Below are positions 36,148-47,113 of a DNA stretch of 64,000 bases, in pieces (positions within the stretch are counted from its first letter, which is position 1; every line of letters begins with the position of its first letter). The notes beneath the pieces were generated by a model. It saw nothing but the letters and a program-made list of their open reading frames with translations. It was not told the DNA's origin and did no database searches. The translations under genes and the position numbers were made by a program. Location of the stretch: positions 620,001 to 684,000 of the forward strand of contig KV748192.1 in assembly GCA_001692895.1 (NCBI GenBank), given 5' to 3'. Origin of the DNA: Cenococcum geophilum 1.58 (Eukaryota; Ascomycota; Dothideomycetes; Gloniales; Gloniaceae).

Positions 36148-36704
36148 TCAATTCTTTTCCAGTTGCATATTGCTCTCTTTCACTCTTTTGCCGCCTTCCC
36201 ACTGCGAATTTCCATCCTCCTCACGCAATGTATAGGTACGGTCATTGGAATCAAACCTCTCAACAAGAAGGGGCCCTTTCAGAACCCGATTCACACTGAC
36301 GAAGACTCTATCTCCAGTGCGGAATTTCCGGCCCTGTAGGTTATCAGCACTGTGTATAGGCCCGGAGCCTCATACGAAAGTCTCACGTTTGTGTACTCCT
36401 TGACTATCGGGCGGCTGGTAAGACTATAGTTTCTGTTTCCATGATTGTTTGGCTGCAGAAAAATCCGAATCAGTCTCCATTGAGCCTCAGTATCAGGACT
36501 ACTACAAACTTGATTATACGACTGTACAGAGTCCATGTTCTGTGATTTCATAAAGCTTGTCTTGAAAACGAGGACGATTACCAATCTTGAGGGAGGAGCG
36601 AGTTTGAGCTTAAACTTGTCACGCGTGCAAGGACTTTCTGCGAGCGCACTCAGTTGTTCTAGCCTGACGGAGGCTTGATCTAGACGTTTTCGACCGGATG
36701 CCAC
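36148..36704 (-). CDS. Small uncharacterised protein, 5' end unresolved
   Basis: A minus-strand exon 36704-36387 is followed by a 54-nt intron (36386-36333; GTGAGA..CTACAG with a CTGATAAC branch-like site) and exon 36332-36148. The splice keeps frame, converting a stop-bound frame into VKEYTN-GRKFRTGDRVFVSVN and continuing to RTYTLREEDGN and a stop. The C-terminal part has the beta-rich look of small fungal hypothetical proteins (GxxFxxGDRVFV..GPxLV). The frame at 36704 begins GTG with a stop just upstream, so a missing 5' exon or another intron is likely. No function is assigned. Confidence 0.5.
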
Positions 36705-37204
36705 GCTTTATGCATGTATACGATCTACCTTAACATCCATAGTTGGCCGGCCAGGAAGCCGATGATACTAAATGCGGATCATGCATATGCAACTCACAGT
36801 TTATCGCCCTATAAGCGAACTCCACACCCACACCACCCTAAATTTCGATTGCCTGCCAAGATAAATAGTTGCCTAATTCCTTCCTCCAACGAATAGGGGC
36901 CATGAACTTTGGGTTATGAAGAGCCTCTTTGGACATGTCTTCTTTCGCCCGAGCCTTCATCCAATGACCAAGGCGCAACTACCGTAGCCTTGCAGACACC
37001 CCTTGCGGAGCGGTGAGCTACAGGGCTTATTGTGTAATCCCATGACTGCAGGCTGATATGGATCCTGCATCTCCAGAAGCCTAAGGCACAGCATATACAT
37101 GTAGGCCAAATAGTTCTCTCCGTCGTGGGATTGGTAATGCCCAGTCAGGGAATCCTAATCCTACTGCACCCAGAAGACCTGCACAATTTGCAGTAAAGGA
37201 TACC

Positions 37205-38325
37205 ATGGCAGATTCTGGAGACAGAAGCGGCGATGTTGAATCATTGCAGCGTAAGCAATAGCCCTATCATAGGAATCTCAATCAGGCCATAGCTGACGCA
37301 TCCCACGGGCTACCAGTGGAGGACTTCCGCCCTGGCTACCCACGCTATGCAGCACTTCTCAGTGCAGATCCTGGTTACCACATATTTCGCCGGTTCACAC
37401 GAGCCCGGCAGAGGCTTCTGTTGCTCAAGCAGGACGAGATATGCAGACTCGAAGAGTCCCTGGACAACATTGATGATAAAGATCCAAACTTAGTCTTTCT
37501 TGGATGTAGCCGGATTGATAATAATAAGGAACGTCAGGAGAATCTAAAAGACTTAAGCAAAGCTATGGCGGAGTATGGTATGTGAGACTAGGATCAGACG
37601 AAATCTTGTACCAAAGAATTATTCGCTTATTTTTGATATAGATGCTCTATTTGAGCATTCCCACCACGCATTCTCTCTTCAACAGGCAGCACCAAGGAAC
37701 GTCAATAGTCTAAAGAACTGGACTGCCGGAACTGGCGACATCGGACGTCAGGAGACTGCGTACCTAAATAAGCGAGAAGATTTGGTAACGCTTGTTAGCT
37801 GTGAGGATGGCGCCATGGAACGCGTTGAATGGATTCTTGAAGACATATTGGCATGGTTCCATGATAGAGTAAGAATGGTGAATGCTTCCAAGGTTTCCCC
37901 ATCTGGCCAGTGCATCGAACTTACTCATTACCTCTACTAGCGTTTCTGGGGCGTCGCAAAACGTAAGAAGCGGATGATGACAACTGACGAGCACGTGTTC
38001 TTCTTTGGTCCCCGACTAAAAAGCGCAAGTCGGGCTTTAATGGCTTGGCTAACTACACTCGTGCTGCTCGCTCCGGTCATCGTGTTGAATAGCTTATCTA
38101 CAATGATAGGTCGGTTTGTGACGATTGTAATCGCAGCGGGAATATTCGTGTTCGCAGTTTCTTTTATTACGAAAGCGAAGACTTTGGATGTCTTTCTCTC
38201 CGGAGCAGCGTAAGTCTCTTTCTGTTTCCGAAATCAGGCTCGGTACTTCTCATACTGATTATCGCAGATATGCAGCGGTTCTTGTAGTCTTCACTTCGAA
38301 TAACAATGGGTTATCCGCCGGTTAA
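37205..38325 (+). CDS. DUF6594-type membrane protein
   Basis: The exons are 37205-37250, 37293-37577, 37642-37868, 37941-38209 and 38268-38325, giving 294 aa. Every intron is GT..AG and every phase joins (885 nt including stop). The features match my memory of the DUF6594 family: EDFRPGYPRYAALLSADPGY (residues 25-44), an amphipathic helical region with RRFTRARQRLLLLKQDEI, then LFLGCSR-like VFLGCSRIDNN, GDIGRQETAYLNKREDLV and FFGPRLKSASRAL. Three C-terminal hydrophobic segments lie at about 218-238, 245-264 and 271-286. The predicted location is a membrane, with a large cytosolic helical domain. The biochemical role of the family is unknown to me. A paralogue lies at 44076-45453 on the other strand. 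There is no sign of decay, so it is probably functional. Confidence 0.8.
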
Positions 38326-40270
38326 GGTCCGCAGTTGTCTCCCAAACATCCTGTCGGATAATGGTCGACCCGGTCGGAAAACCAGAGCTTGTGAGTTACT
38401 CGAAGAGATAGAATTACCAAAGATAAATTTCATAAAACATATACAAGGCGCTAGAATGTCATGTAGATGATTCATCATAGACTGATAACCACTAGAGGCG
38501 GAGAAGTCTGATACTTTGCCGTTTCAGCCCCTCTTCATTGACTCCCGCACTATCACAGATGAGTTTCACTGGTTTTATCTTTCTATCGCAATTCAAGAAG
38601 TGCAAAAGTCACAGTCTACCATCAGTTAAAGCCCAGAGTCCTACTAAGAATGATGATTACTTCCAGAGGCGCTGAAATACGCTATTGTCCACCGGATTCA
38701 GGAAAGACTGGGAAAGATGTTAGCAAGGTTAAAGATATTAGGAATTTTTAATAATGGCCACAACATGGCCTTTATACAGCAGCACTTCTATCTTAGTTCA
38801 GTTTTCAGCGTCTTGGTGCTTCAACAATACACAAATAAATGGAAGATATCCCTTTGGAGTTTAACTATGTCTCCATTCTGGCACGAGCGCCAAGGAAAAA
38901 GGTTATCTTGAACAGCTCGCATCCACGCATATGAAACATGTTTCACTACCAATATATGGACTATCAAAAAAAAAAGCATATCTCGTAGAGGAAAATACCC
39001 AATAGATCTCTCTTGGCAGGTGCTTTCGGAAAATCTGGCTAATGTTTCATGTGCCTAAACGCCGGTATGTTTCTGCACTGGCACGAAGAGTTTCGAAGAG
39101 TTTGCAAAAGTGCTACGGCTTTAAGATCTTCAGGAGCGTGGGGCTGTCCAGATGTGGCGGAATTTAGCCGCACGGGATCGCCGAGAAGTGGTCGACTACC
39201 CCCTGCTGAGCAACTTTACCTGAACGACATCCCTATTCCATGATAAATTTCCAAAATTTGGAGGACATAGAGTTCTGATATATTGTGTATCAGTTCTACC
39301 GCTATGTAAATTAAACCAAAAAACCTAAATACATGCACAGCATCAGCTGTAGTAAATCTAAATTGGCTTTCATACAAGTACATAAACAAATTGATTCCGC
39401 GTGTCTTGTGGAACTAAATATGCAAGACTTTAGATATTGGTGGAGATAGCATTTTATCCCGGGTGAGACCATCATCTCCTCTATTTACACCTGCTGCGCG
39501 CTGTGGCACTGCAGCGCTTCATCCTAACGTCACATCCTGCACCTGAACAATGTCCAATCACAAGCGAATATGCTTTGCAGGCAAGTCATTTAACTAGACA
39601 GCACCGATACCTACAACCGTTTTTTGCATCTTTTAATTAGTACCAGCCATTATGCAGCCAGGATCGGGTGATATACGCAGTTGATTGGATTAAGAAGTCT
39701 ACGGTCCAAGAGTGGACTTGTTACATGGACAGTCTCCTGCACGCTAATCACGGATGAACCAAGGGGCTGGAGGTGGTATGCAGTACGACACATATTGAGA
39801 TGGCTGGTACCGCGCGCGACGCTGCAATACCTCTGCCGCTCCACTATGCCGCAATGAAAAAGGAATAACACACGATAAAGGAAACTTCGCAGCGCCAGAA
39901 TGAGCGTAACAGTATCGCTGTTATAATAATAGCAGCGTATAAGTAGACGCCTATCATATTTTCACCTTTCGTTTTTTCTGCAGCCGTCGTATGCATGTTC
40001 GAAACCAAGGAACGCAAGAGGATGAAATCCCACGGGCATAACATGAAATCCTTCAAAAGTTCATAAATAATCAGTAGAAGTGCCCTTGTACCGCCCAGTT
40101 TCTCACAAACCCGCCTTATCTTTGACATACCAAGCACCAACCTAGCGCCAAAACTATAGCGAAAATGGGCACACGAAAAGAAGCACCTAACGCAGCCCCT
40201 GATGCAGCCACTAAGAATATTATCCTCAGAGGTTCCACAACAAAATTTTGTGGATGCGGCGGAGCAGATG
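38326..40270. other. Spacer without a supported gene
   Basis: The sequence has ordinary composition with many short frames. A minus-strand frame at 39844-40140 contains two hydrophobic stretches (for example GVYLYAAIIITAILL) and might be the remnant of a membrane protein, but no family or splice structure could be supported. Confidence 0.4.
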
Positions 40271-41003
40271 ATAACAGTTGTTAGGTTACTTCATTGGTTT
40301 GGTTCGGTTCAACCGAAATCTTAATAGTAACTAGTTCAACGATTTAATTGGCTTAATTTGGATCGGTTTTAAAGCTTCGGTGATAACCAGGTAACCAAGT
40401 AACCAATAAAACTTTATAGGTCTTGATCTAGTAAGGCTCTAATAAGGCTAAGTACTACCTACAAATTCTAAATATATGTATATTGGCTTATAAATGCAAT
40501 TTAAAAGTAATATATTTTAAAATAGTATCGTTTAATCTGTATAATGCGTTAAAGTAGCCGTTTTAATCCAATTAACGCCTCTTTATTATGCTACCTTTAT
40601 ATAACTTCTTATTATACTATCTAAATCTCTATCTATATACTACTTTTATTATATTATCCTTTTAATTTTACTTTTCTTTATAGAGAGCTTTATTGCAATT
40701 ACTAATTAGTAACTATATAGAGGCATTAATAGCTATATAAAAGGTAAGGCTCCTACTACTTTTTAAAAGTAAATTAATAGAAGCTCTAGTAAGAAATAAT
40801 AGAAGCGTGCTAAGAAATCTAGAGATATAGCTAAAGTAGAGCCTCTTATCTATTATAAAGTTAAATTAAAATTTAAGCTAAAGGCTTTTATAAAGGCTCT
40901 ATTAAAGCTAAAATTAATTAATCTTTATAGATAGTAATATTGTAAGATTACTAACATTACCGGCTAAAGATATAATAAGAAAATTTCCTTATATATATAG
41001 AGT

Positions 41004-41115
41004 GGGTCGTTAAAATCGGACTCTATCTATACTAAATGTCTTAGCCTATAAATTTACTAGTTTTTAGATTTAGTAGAGCTAATATAAAGACGTTGTATAG
41101 CGTACGGGTAGGAGT
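41004..41115 (+). repeat. About 120-bp dispersed repeat, copy 2 (RIP-like)
   Basis: This copy begins GGGTCGTTAAAATCGGACTC and follows the 49186-49297 copy. Where copy 3 has CTGTACGAGGTGACTTGG, this copy has CTATACTAAATGTCTTAG, so the differences are mostly C-to-T and G-to-A. Confidence 0.65.
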
Positions 41116-42402
41116 TAGTGGCTATTGAGGCGTTATAAGTAGTAAAATATTTTTATATAGAGTAAAATCTTAAAGGCTACTATAAACGGTACCCCTTTAT
41201 AATAATTAACTACAATACTCTTATCCTAAGCCTACCTATATAATCCTTATAGCCACGAGTTAGATTTAGCGTCCCCTAACCCTTTAATCAAAGGCATTAA
41301 GACCTTTTATAATCGATAGATAAGCGGGAAAACGAATAAATATACCCTTTCTAACCCTTAGGACTATATGCGCCCGCGGAGAACAATAGGTTACTCGCCA
41401 TTAATTGTATTGTATAATCCTACCTAGTAGCCTAAATAATAACCACGTGGGTTATCTCTTCTTCACGCACTGGCCCCCTTAAGAGAGGGCCTAACAACTA
41501 GGGCCTGAGCGGAAAAGATACCTAAAGTATATATATATCTCGCTCGCCTTTTAATATTAGAACGGCGCTGGTTAAGATAGAAACTCCCCTTACGCCTTCG
41601 ATAAGCTCTAAGTGGCTAGGGAGTAAGGGAGGTTAGAGTACATATAGCGGATAATAGTTTAGAAGAAATAGTAGTAATAGGGATAGTTAATAGTAAGGCC
41701 GAACTAAGACGTAGTAGTGCTAATAAAGATCTAAAATCTATAGAAGTCTAAATGTAGCTATTAGGCAGCCCTAAGGGTTACTAGCTATATGCAGAGGTGG
41801 TTAAACTAAGGATTTTTTTATTCTATTAAGGTAGTTTATAAGGTTTCCCCTTTAATAAGTTACGGTTTCTTTTCCTATATAAGATTAATTTTCTCCTATA
41901 TATAGAATAGCCTACGCACGCCTTATAGGAGAAATATAAGAAATATTATAAAAGAGTAAATAAGAGTAAATAAAGAGTAATAAGAGTATGAAGTTTTAGC
42001 TTTATAGTAATTTTAAGCGTTTTTCTAATCGCGATATATAAGGCTAAGTTTAGGATATTTAGCTTAAGCAATATAAAAGTAAGTATAGTAGCTTTATAGT
42101 AAAAAAAGTCGTAATTACTAAATTATTTTATATTAAGTAAAGCCTTTAATAAGCTTTATAGCTAAAAGTAGATTATATTTACACATTATATTAAATTAAA
42201 CCTATATTAAATTAAACCTATAAAGTATTGATAATCCTTTTATTTATTAAAATAGCCTCTACTTCCTATAACTAGAATATATACTTTATCCTTAATAAAT
42301 TAACTATATTACTAATAAGCGCGAAATATAATAAATGTTTAGCTTTATTAAATATATAGTTACTAATTCTTATAATTGCTTTAAAGTTAATAAGTATCTC
42401 TT

Positions 42403-42822
42403 ATAATAAAGCCTTATAGGAAATACTATAGTAGACTTATTAATAGGCTAAGTATATAGGTAAATAGGAAGTTAATAACGTAAATATAACTAGTAGAGTA
42501 GGTTACCTAATAAATTAACTCTAATTATATTTTAAGATTTGCTATAAAGAAGAGAACCATCTAGGTAGGGACTGTGGTCCTTTAAGTATTTAATACTACG
42601 CCTAAGAAATGTACTAAATACGTTAGTACGTTAGTACGTCGGTATATCACGTCCCTATATTCTTACGTTCCCACGTTCTAAACTTATAACGTAACTAGCC
42701 ACGTGACTTAGCTACCCTTTGTCCTATAACTCGATCGGTTCTAGCGCCTCCTATACTATCTCAACCAACCCATTTATATCTCTTCTTAGTAGTCGTACTA
42801 CTGCCGATATAAGGTCCGTAAT
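42403..42822 (+). repeat. LTR-like 420-bp dispersed repeat, copy 2
   Basis: This is the direct counterpart of 20341-20752. It lies alone, without adjacent gag/pol sequence, as a solo LTR would. It is GC-richer near its right end than copy 1 (GTACGTCGGTATATCACGTC), so it is less decayed. Confidence 0.55.
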
Positions 42823-43108
42823 ATCTCTTTTATTTTATTTTATATCTATTATAATATACTATATAAAATACTACGTATACAGCCTCTAGGCTATATCCTT
42901 AAAGGCTTTAAGAGAAAAGGAGTAGCTTCCTTTATAGATCCTAGTATAGTATTTTCCTTTATTCTTATTACTACTAATTATTTTTCTACTATTTTAGAAT
43001 CTTTTCTTTTACTAGTCTCCCTATATAGGATAAAGAAGTATAAAAAGATTGTATTTTTCTTCTAGAAAGGCCCTTTTTAGCTATTTTATCTATTATGTCA
43101 CGCGGGGA
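42823..43108 (-). mobile_element. 5'-truncated LINE fragment of the second LINE family
   Basis: The sequence matches the 3' end of the LINE at 52321-58440. It starts with a T-rich (minus-strand A-rich) tail, then the shared TACAGCCTCTAGGCTAT region, then a block corresponding to about 52975-53170. About 580 bp present in the larger copy is missing between these parts. It stops abruptly at about 43108, where unique sequence begins. Confidence 0.65.
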
Positions 43109-44075
43109 TGCAGGTGTATGGTGGTGTAAGGACTCCATAAGGTGGAGCAGTTACGATGAGAATATATACAACAGGCAAAGCAATTACGTGATCTCAGGAA
43201 GCTCCCGTAGATGTCCACGTACCCCCCCTTACATTAAGATCTATCTATTGTCTAGTTGATCTAGTTTAACCGGTTCCGTAATCAGTTCGAGCTTCAAAAT
43301 TATATTTTAGAGTAGCTTTGGTCTTGTTTTTAAAACCTAACCTAACCTTTGACATCAGCGGAGCCAGTGCTATTCGAGGAGGGATTGAACCCCGGAAGGC
43401 TGCCCCAAATAGCGCATACGGAAGAAACTCCGAAGCTACTAAGAAGGGAGAATGGGGAGCGGAGATTGAAGAACCGGTGTGAGAGGTAGGATACGGGCAG
43501 GAAGGTTTAGTATTTAGTGAAACGCTTAGCCAAGTTTGAAGCCGATGTATTTGGAAATCTTTGAATAGATCATGCGGTGTTGTAAAAGGTTGTTCTCCAT
43601 AGCAATCATATTATTCTCTTTCTTACAAAAATGGTATATGATAGGGGTTTCACCAACATTGAAGCGGTTTACCAGAGGGGCATCTCTAAACTGTGTGCCG
43701 CGTAAGGTCATTCATAAGCGAAACACCTCGAGTTTCACTTTCCCGTTATTAGGATCCTTGAAACAAGGCGTAGACCGATCATGGATTACCGGGAGGGGGG
43801 GGTGCTAAGCCTCGGCTCGGACTGGATCTATGAACCGAATGGTGGGAAATATTATTGAAGGGGCCTACTATTGTCCGTTGAGGTCAATAAAGATTTTCTT
43901 AAAAGCGGAAAAATTAGGTGGGCCATGAGTTGAATGCTTTTGGGTATGTATAGGTACAAGAGGGTTGTAAATCCCAAAAAAGGTAGAGAAATATTGATTG
44001 GCAAACGTAAAACACTTTTATTTTCGTACATTATATCCACTTATTCAGGATTGTAGTCATAAATGTAAAGGTCCG
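43109..44075. other. Spacer at the left edge of the second gene island
   Basis: The composition is ordinary, with no supported coding region. It would contain the 3' UTR of the minus-strand DUF6594-type gene. Confidence 0.4.
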
Positions 44076-45453
44076 TCAGGTTGGGATGCCTGCCCAAGGG
44101 AAAATGTAGCGAAATTCGAAAGAAATGCCACTATGACCGCACAATACCTGAGATATGTCAGTGCCATATACGAATTCATTTGTGAGAATAACGTACGTTG
44201 CGGTCGCCGCAAAAAGCTCGTGGTTCCTTGGTCTAGCAGTCAATGTCATCGCTGCAGGGAATAGAAAAATGAAAGTTACCACAAGAGCAATCTTGGATTT
44301 GTTGCTGCAAGGAATAGCAAAGAGGACACAGACGGGTATACCAGTCAACGTGACTGCTAGTGCTGTCACAATAATTCGACCAAGATATGTTACTCTAGGC
44401 TTGTCGAGAAGTCGGACATTCAGAACTTGAGTTTTCGCTTTTTGCGCTTCAGTTGAGAACAGAGACTACGTAAAGTCAACAAATCAAAAACTCAGGAGTA
44501 TTGTGGCACAAGTTAATCTAAATACCTTTACACCTTTGACAGGAGAGTTGCATATCATCTTCTCAAGCGTCGCGTGAAACGGAGAGTCCTGTTCCTTAGC
44601 TAAGATGATAAAATCGTCCTTGGGATTGAGGAAGGCTGTTTCAGACCGCACAATCGGCTTTTCGTTCCACAGATAGTTAACGATGCTCCTGTAGTTACGC
44701 TTCGTAGGTTTTTGCATTGACATTGATCTACGTTCCCGCTCTAGGAGGTTGTCTGTGATCGTCAGGCCTGTTGTAACTACATGCCAATTGGTACTACCAA
44801 GCTGCTCACCATAATGCTCCAGCCTCCGGTCAATCTCATCGATCAATACTTGCCGGTGCGATTCCTGATCCCACTGATCTTTTCTTATTGACTGTATCCT
44901 GTGTTTCTTCTCTCTACTGTCAACTCCGTCAATCTCATTTAGGCGTTCTTCTAATTTCGCTAGCTCCTGCTGTCTGTGAAGAAGAATTCGATTTCGTAAG
45001 GTTCCGAATCGCCGGTAAACACGGAAATTATCATCACTGTTTACGAACGCTGCGAACTGTGGATAGCCTTCTGCGTAGCTATCGACTAAAACTTATTAAG
45101 TTTCCGTAATATAGATGGGTGGATAATGATATTACCGACTTGACTCGAATTCCAGGCCGTCGTACCGGCCGTCTGGCCAGCTATCGCGGCTCCGTAGCCA
45201 GTCTAATAACCATCCAGTAAAGGAGAAGTAATGCATGAAGTTAAAGCCCCTTGAAGACTGCGAGGGAATAGAACTTGAGCTTAAGCCTGACCCTGAGAGT
45301 TTGAGTATTGTGATAAAATAAAAACCTTGAAGGAATGTCCGTACTTCCTTGCTCGGGTGTGGGCACGCTTCCAGCGGACGCAGAGCTAGGAGAGGTGTTG
45401 AGGCTAGAATTTTGGCTAGTTGCATTATCATCTGACTCTACATCCAGTACCAT
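44076..45453 (-). CDS. Second DUF6594-type membrane protein
   Basis: The hand model is 45453-45345, 45070-44526 and 44465-44076, giving 347 aa with all phases agreeing. The last two exons are firm: the 60-nt intron at 44525-44466 joins NSPVKGVK to SLFSTEAQKAKT. The first exon (MVLDVESDDN..., Ser/Thr-rich) and the 274-nt first intron are tentative. Family features are GYPQFAAFVNSDDNFRVYRR, a helical Q/E/K/L-rich stretch (ELAKLEERLNEID), NEKPIVRSETAFLNPKDDFI, and C-terminal membrane segments (IIVTALAVTLTGIPVCVLFA; IALVVTFIFLFPAAMTL). It is diverged from the copy at 37205-38325 but has the same plan, so this is an ancient duplication or separate acquisition, not a recent copy. It is intact by eye. 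Role unknown. Confidence 0.75.
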
Positions 45454-46381
45454 GGCCCCTATTTGCTTTGACCTCTTTCTGTAGATAGGTAGGTAGGTAG
45501 GAAGAGTCTTTTTGGGACCTTTTCGTGCCCGCCGCGAGACTGTCATCGTAGAGGTCAGCAAACCGCGAAATAATTTGACATGATTTCCACATACTGGAGG
45601 CCTCGAAGTATGCTGAAATATCAACACAGGAGGCTTAACGTATACCAATATCGTTGTTGTCGCTCCACGATTGAGAGTTGGCTTAACATGTATGGGGCCA
45701 GCGCAAGAGAGCTTTGCAGCAAGGCAACTTAGAACCTCCCTTGCCTTTTTTAAAAGACGAATGAAAGCTGCATAGAATGGCAAGGCTAGGGATGGCATGG
45801 GGGTGCGTGCGCGTACGCCCTGTGCTGAAGATATGACATTCTAGATACAGTTGTTTCAGACAAAGCCCCGCGAGCGATGCGGTTTCTCCGCTGGTGACTG
45901 CAGAAGGGCTTGCGAATCATATGCATGCTCGCCTCTCTAATGGACGCCCGGGTTTCAGTCGGAGCCGGACACGGAGGCACGGTTACAATACCTTGTTTTA
46001 AAAGCAAAGCGATATCACCAGGAATCACTATTCAGCCTTAGAGGCAATTAATTGTCATCACAGCAATGGGTTAACCGTGGCAGCGTCATTAAGGGCATGG
46101 ATTCTGCAGGCGAGCTCTAGTCTTGGCAAGGACGGCAGACGCACTCGACTAGCATGCCATTATTTTCTTTTTCACCATAAGATCAAAGGAAGAATGAAAG
46201 TCTCCAAATAGTTAATAATCCTGTAACTCAATAAACCGCGCTTCGAAATAGACACTTGAAAAATCTATAGAAACTTATTTTGTAAGATCCAAGTACATAA
46301 AGGGGGGGGGTAATCGCTGTGCTCGGGGCTAAGACGAAAACGATTAGAGGATCTTCTAAGGGGAATCTGGGCGTAGCGTTT
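45454..46381. other. Spacer between two minus-strand genes
   Basis: This should hold the promoter of the DUF6594-type gene and the 3' end of the gene ending at 46382. The short frames on both strands have no family resemblance. Confidence 0.4.
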
Positions 46382-47113
46382 CTACAGCCAAACTACCGTT
46401 TCCTCACCTATTTTAGCAATATCTGGTGAGTATACTTTGACTCTGCATGATTAGGTGAAAGTGGATTTTACCTTTGGAGTCGTATGACAATTTGTAATAT
46501 CTATCGTATTTTTGGCACCATATTCGCTCCGAAGCGGATCCCCTTGATGTGGGGTAGTACTGGCCTGCCTGCTGTGCTTTTGGCTGTCCCACCGTCGCGT
46601 AGTTGCCAGCTGGTGTACCGTATTGTCGTGGAGTAACATCAGTGCAAGGTGGGCTTCCTCTCGTGAATTGAAAATGCGATTCTGGGGGTTTTTGCGTTGT
46701 ATATGAGTACGAGGAGGTTGGATCAATATCATAAATGTTACCTGTGGTCATGGAAGGTCCATAAACTGAAAGGGGCGTTAATAGCCATTTAGTCTTGTAA
46801 GCAAACCCAAGTTCTCACCTGTAGGTTGGCTGGAACCAAATGGGCACTTTGCATTCACGGGATTATTGCTTGTCGCGGTCATGGCTTTTTCATCAGGCCA
46901 CTTTTGTGATACTATTTAGCTTCTAGAAAAGGGCTGTGAGTTGAGGGAATGTACCGTCGACGGGGCCGAGGTTTTTGGTGGCACATCACCATACTGAGGC
47001 CACTGCATTGAATTAGCTATAATTCCAATTTGGCGTGTTTTAAACCCACTTACATCAGGTTTCGGAGGTTGAGGCCTTCTTTTCGAACTTTGGCTCTGTT
47101 GCGGGCTAGCCAT
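46382..47113 (-). CDS. Uncharacterised Pro/Gln/Ser/Tyr-rich protein, five exons
   Basis: The exons are 47113-47054, 47002-46955, 46900-46819, 46765-46472 and 46422-46382. The four introns are 49-54 nt, all GT..AG, and the phases join to 174 aa plus stop. The start ATG 47113 reads MASPQQSQSSKRRPQPPKPD. The middle is low-complexity (Pro, Thr, Tyr, Gln), and the C-terminal part has ERIWCQKYDRYYKLSYDSK, the only segment with a folded-domain look. No signal peptide or membrane segment is visible. The regular intron set argues for a real gene even though no family is recognised. The first and last exons are the least certain. Confidence 0.6.

Larger units (their letters stand above)
40271..43108. 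repeat. Second RIP-degraded repeat block
   Basis: The left edge has GGTTTGGTTCGGTTCAACCG-type sequence, reminiscent of hAT transposon ends. TpA-rich sequence follows with stops in every frame. It contains copies of three repeats described separately (41004-41115, 42403-42822, 42823-43108). A less decayed GC-richer patch lies at about 41320-41600. The hAT idea is weak. Confidence 0.55.

Noticed and set aside
39650..40140. Two minus-strand frames with hydrophobic stretches
   Set aside because: No splice joins them sensibly and no family is recognised, so they are noted only in the spacer entry.
43370..43410. GGTTCAATCCC-like string on the minus strand suggesting a tRNA T-arm
   Set aside because: The flanking bases do not form a T-stem, and no acceptor or anticodon arm could be found around it.
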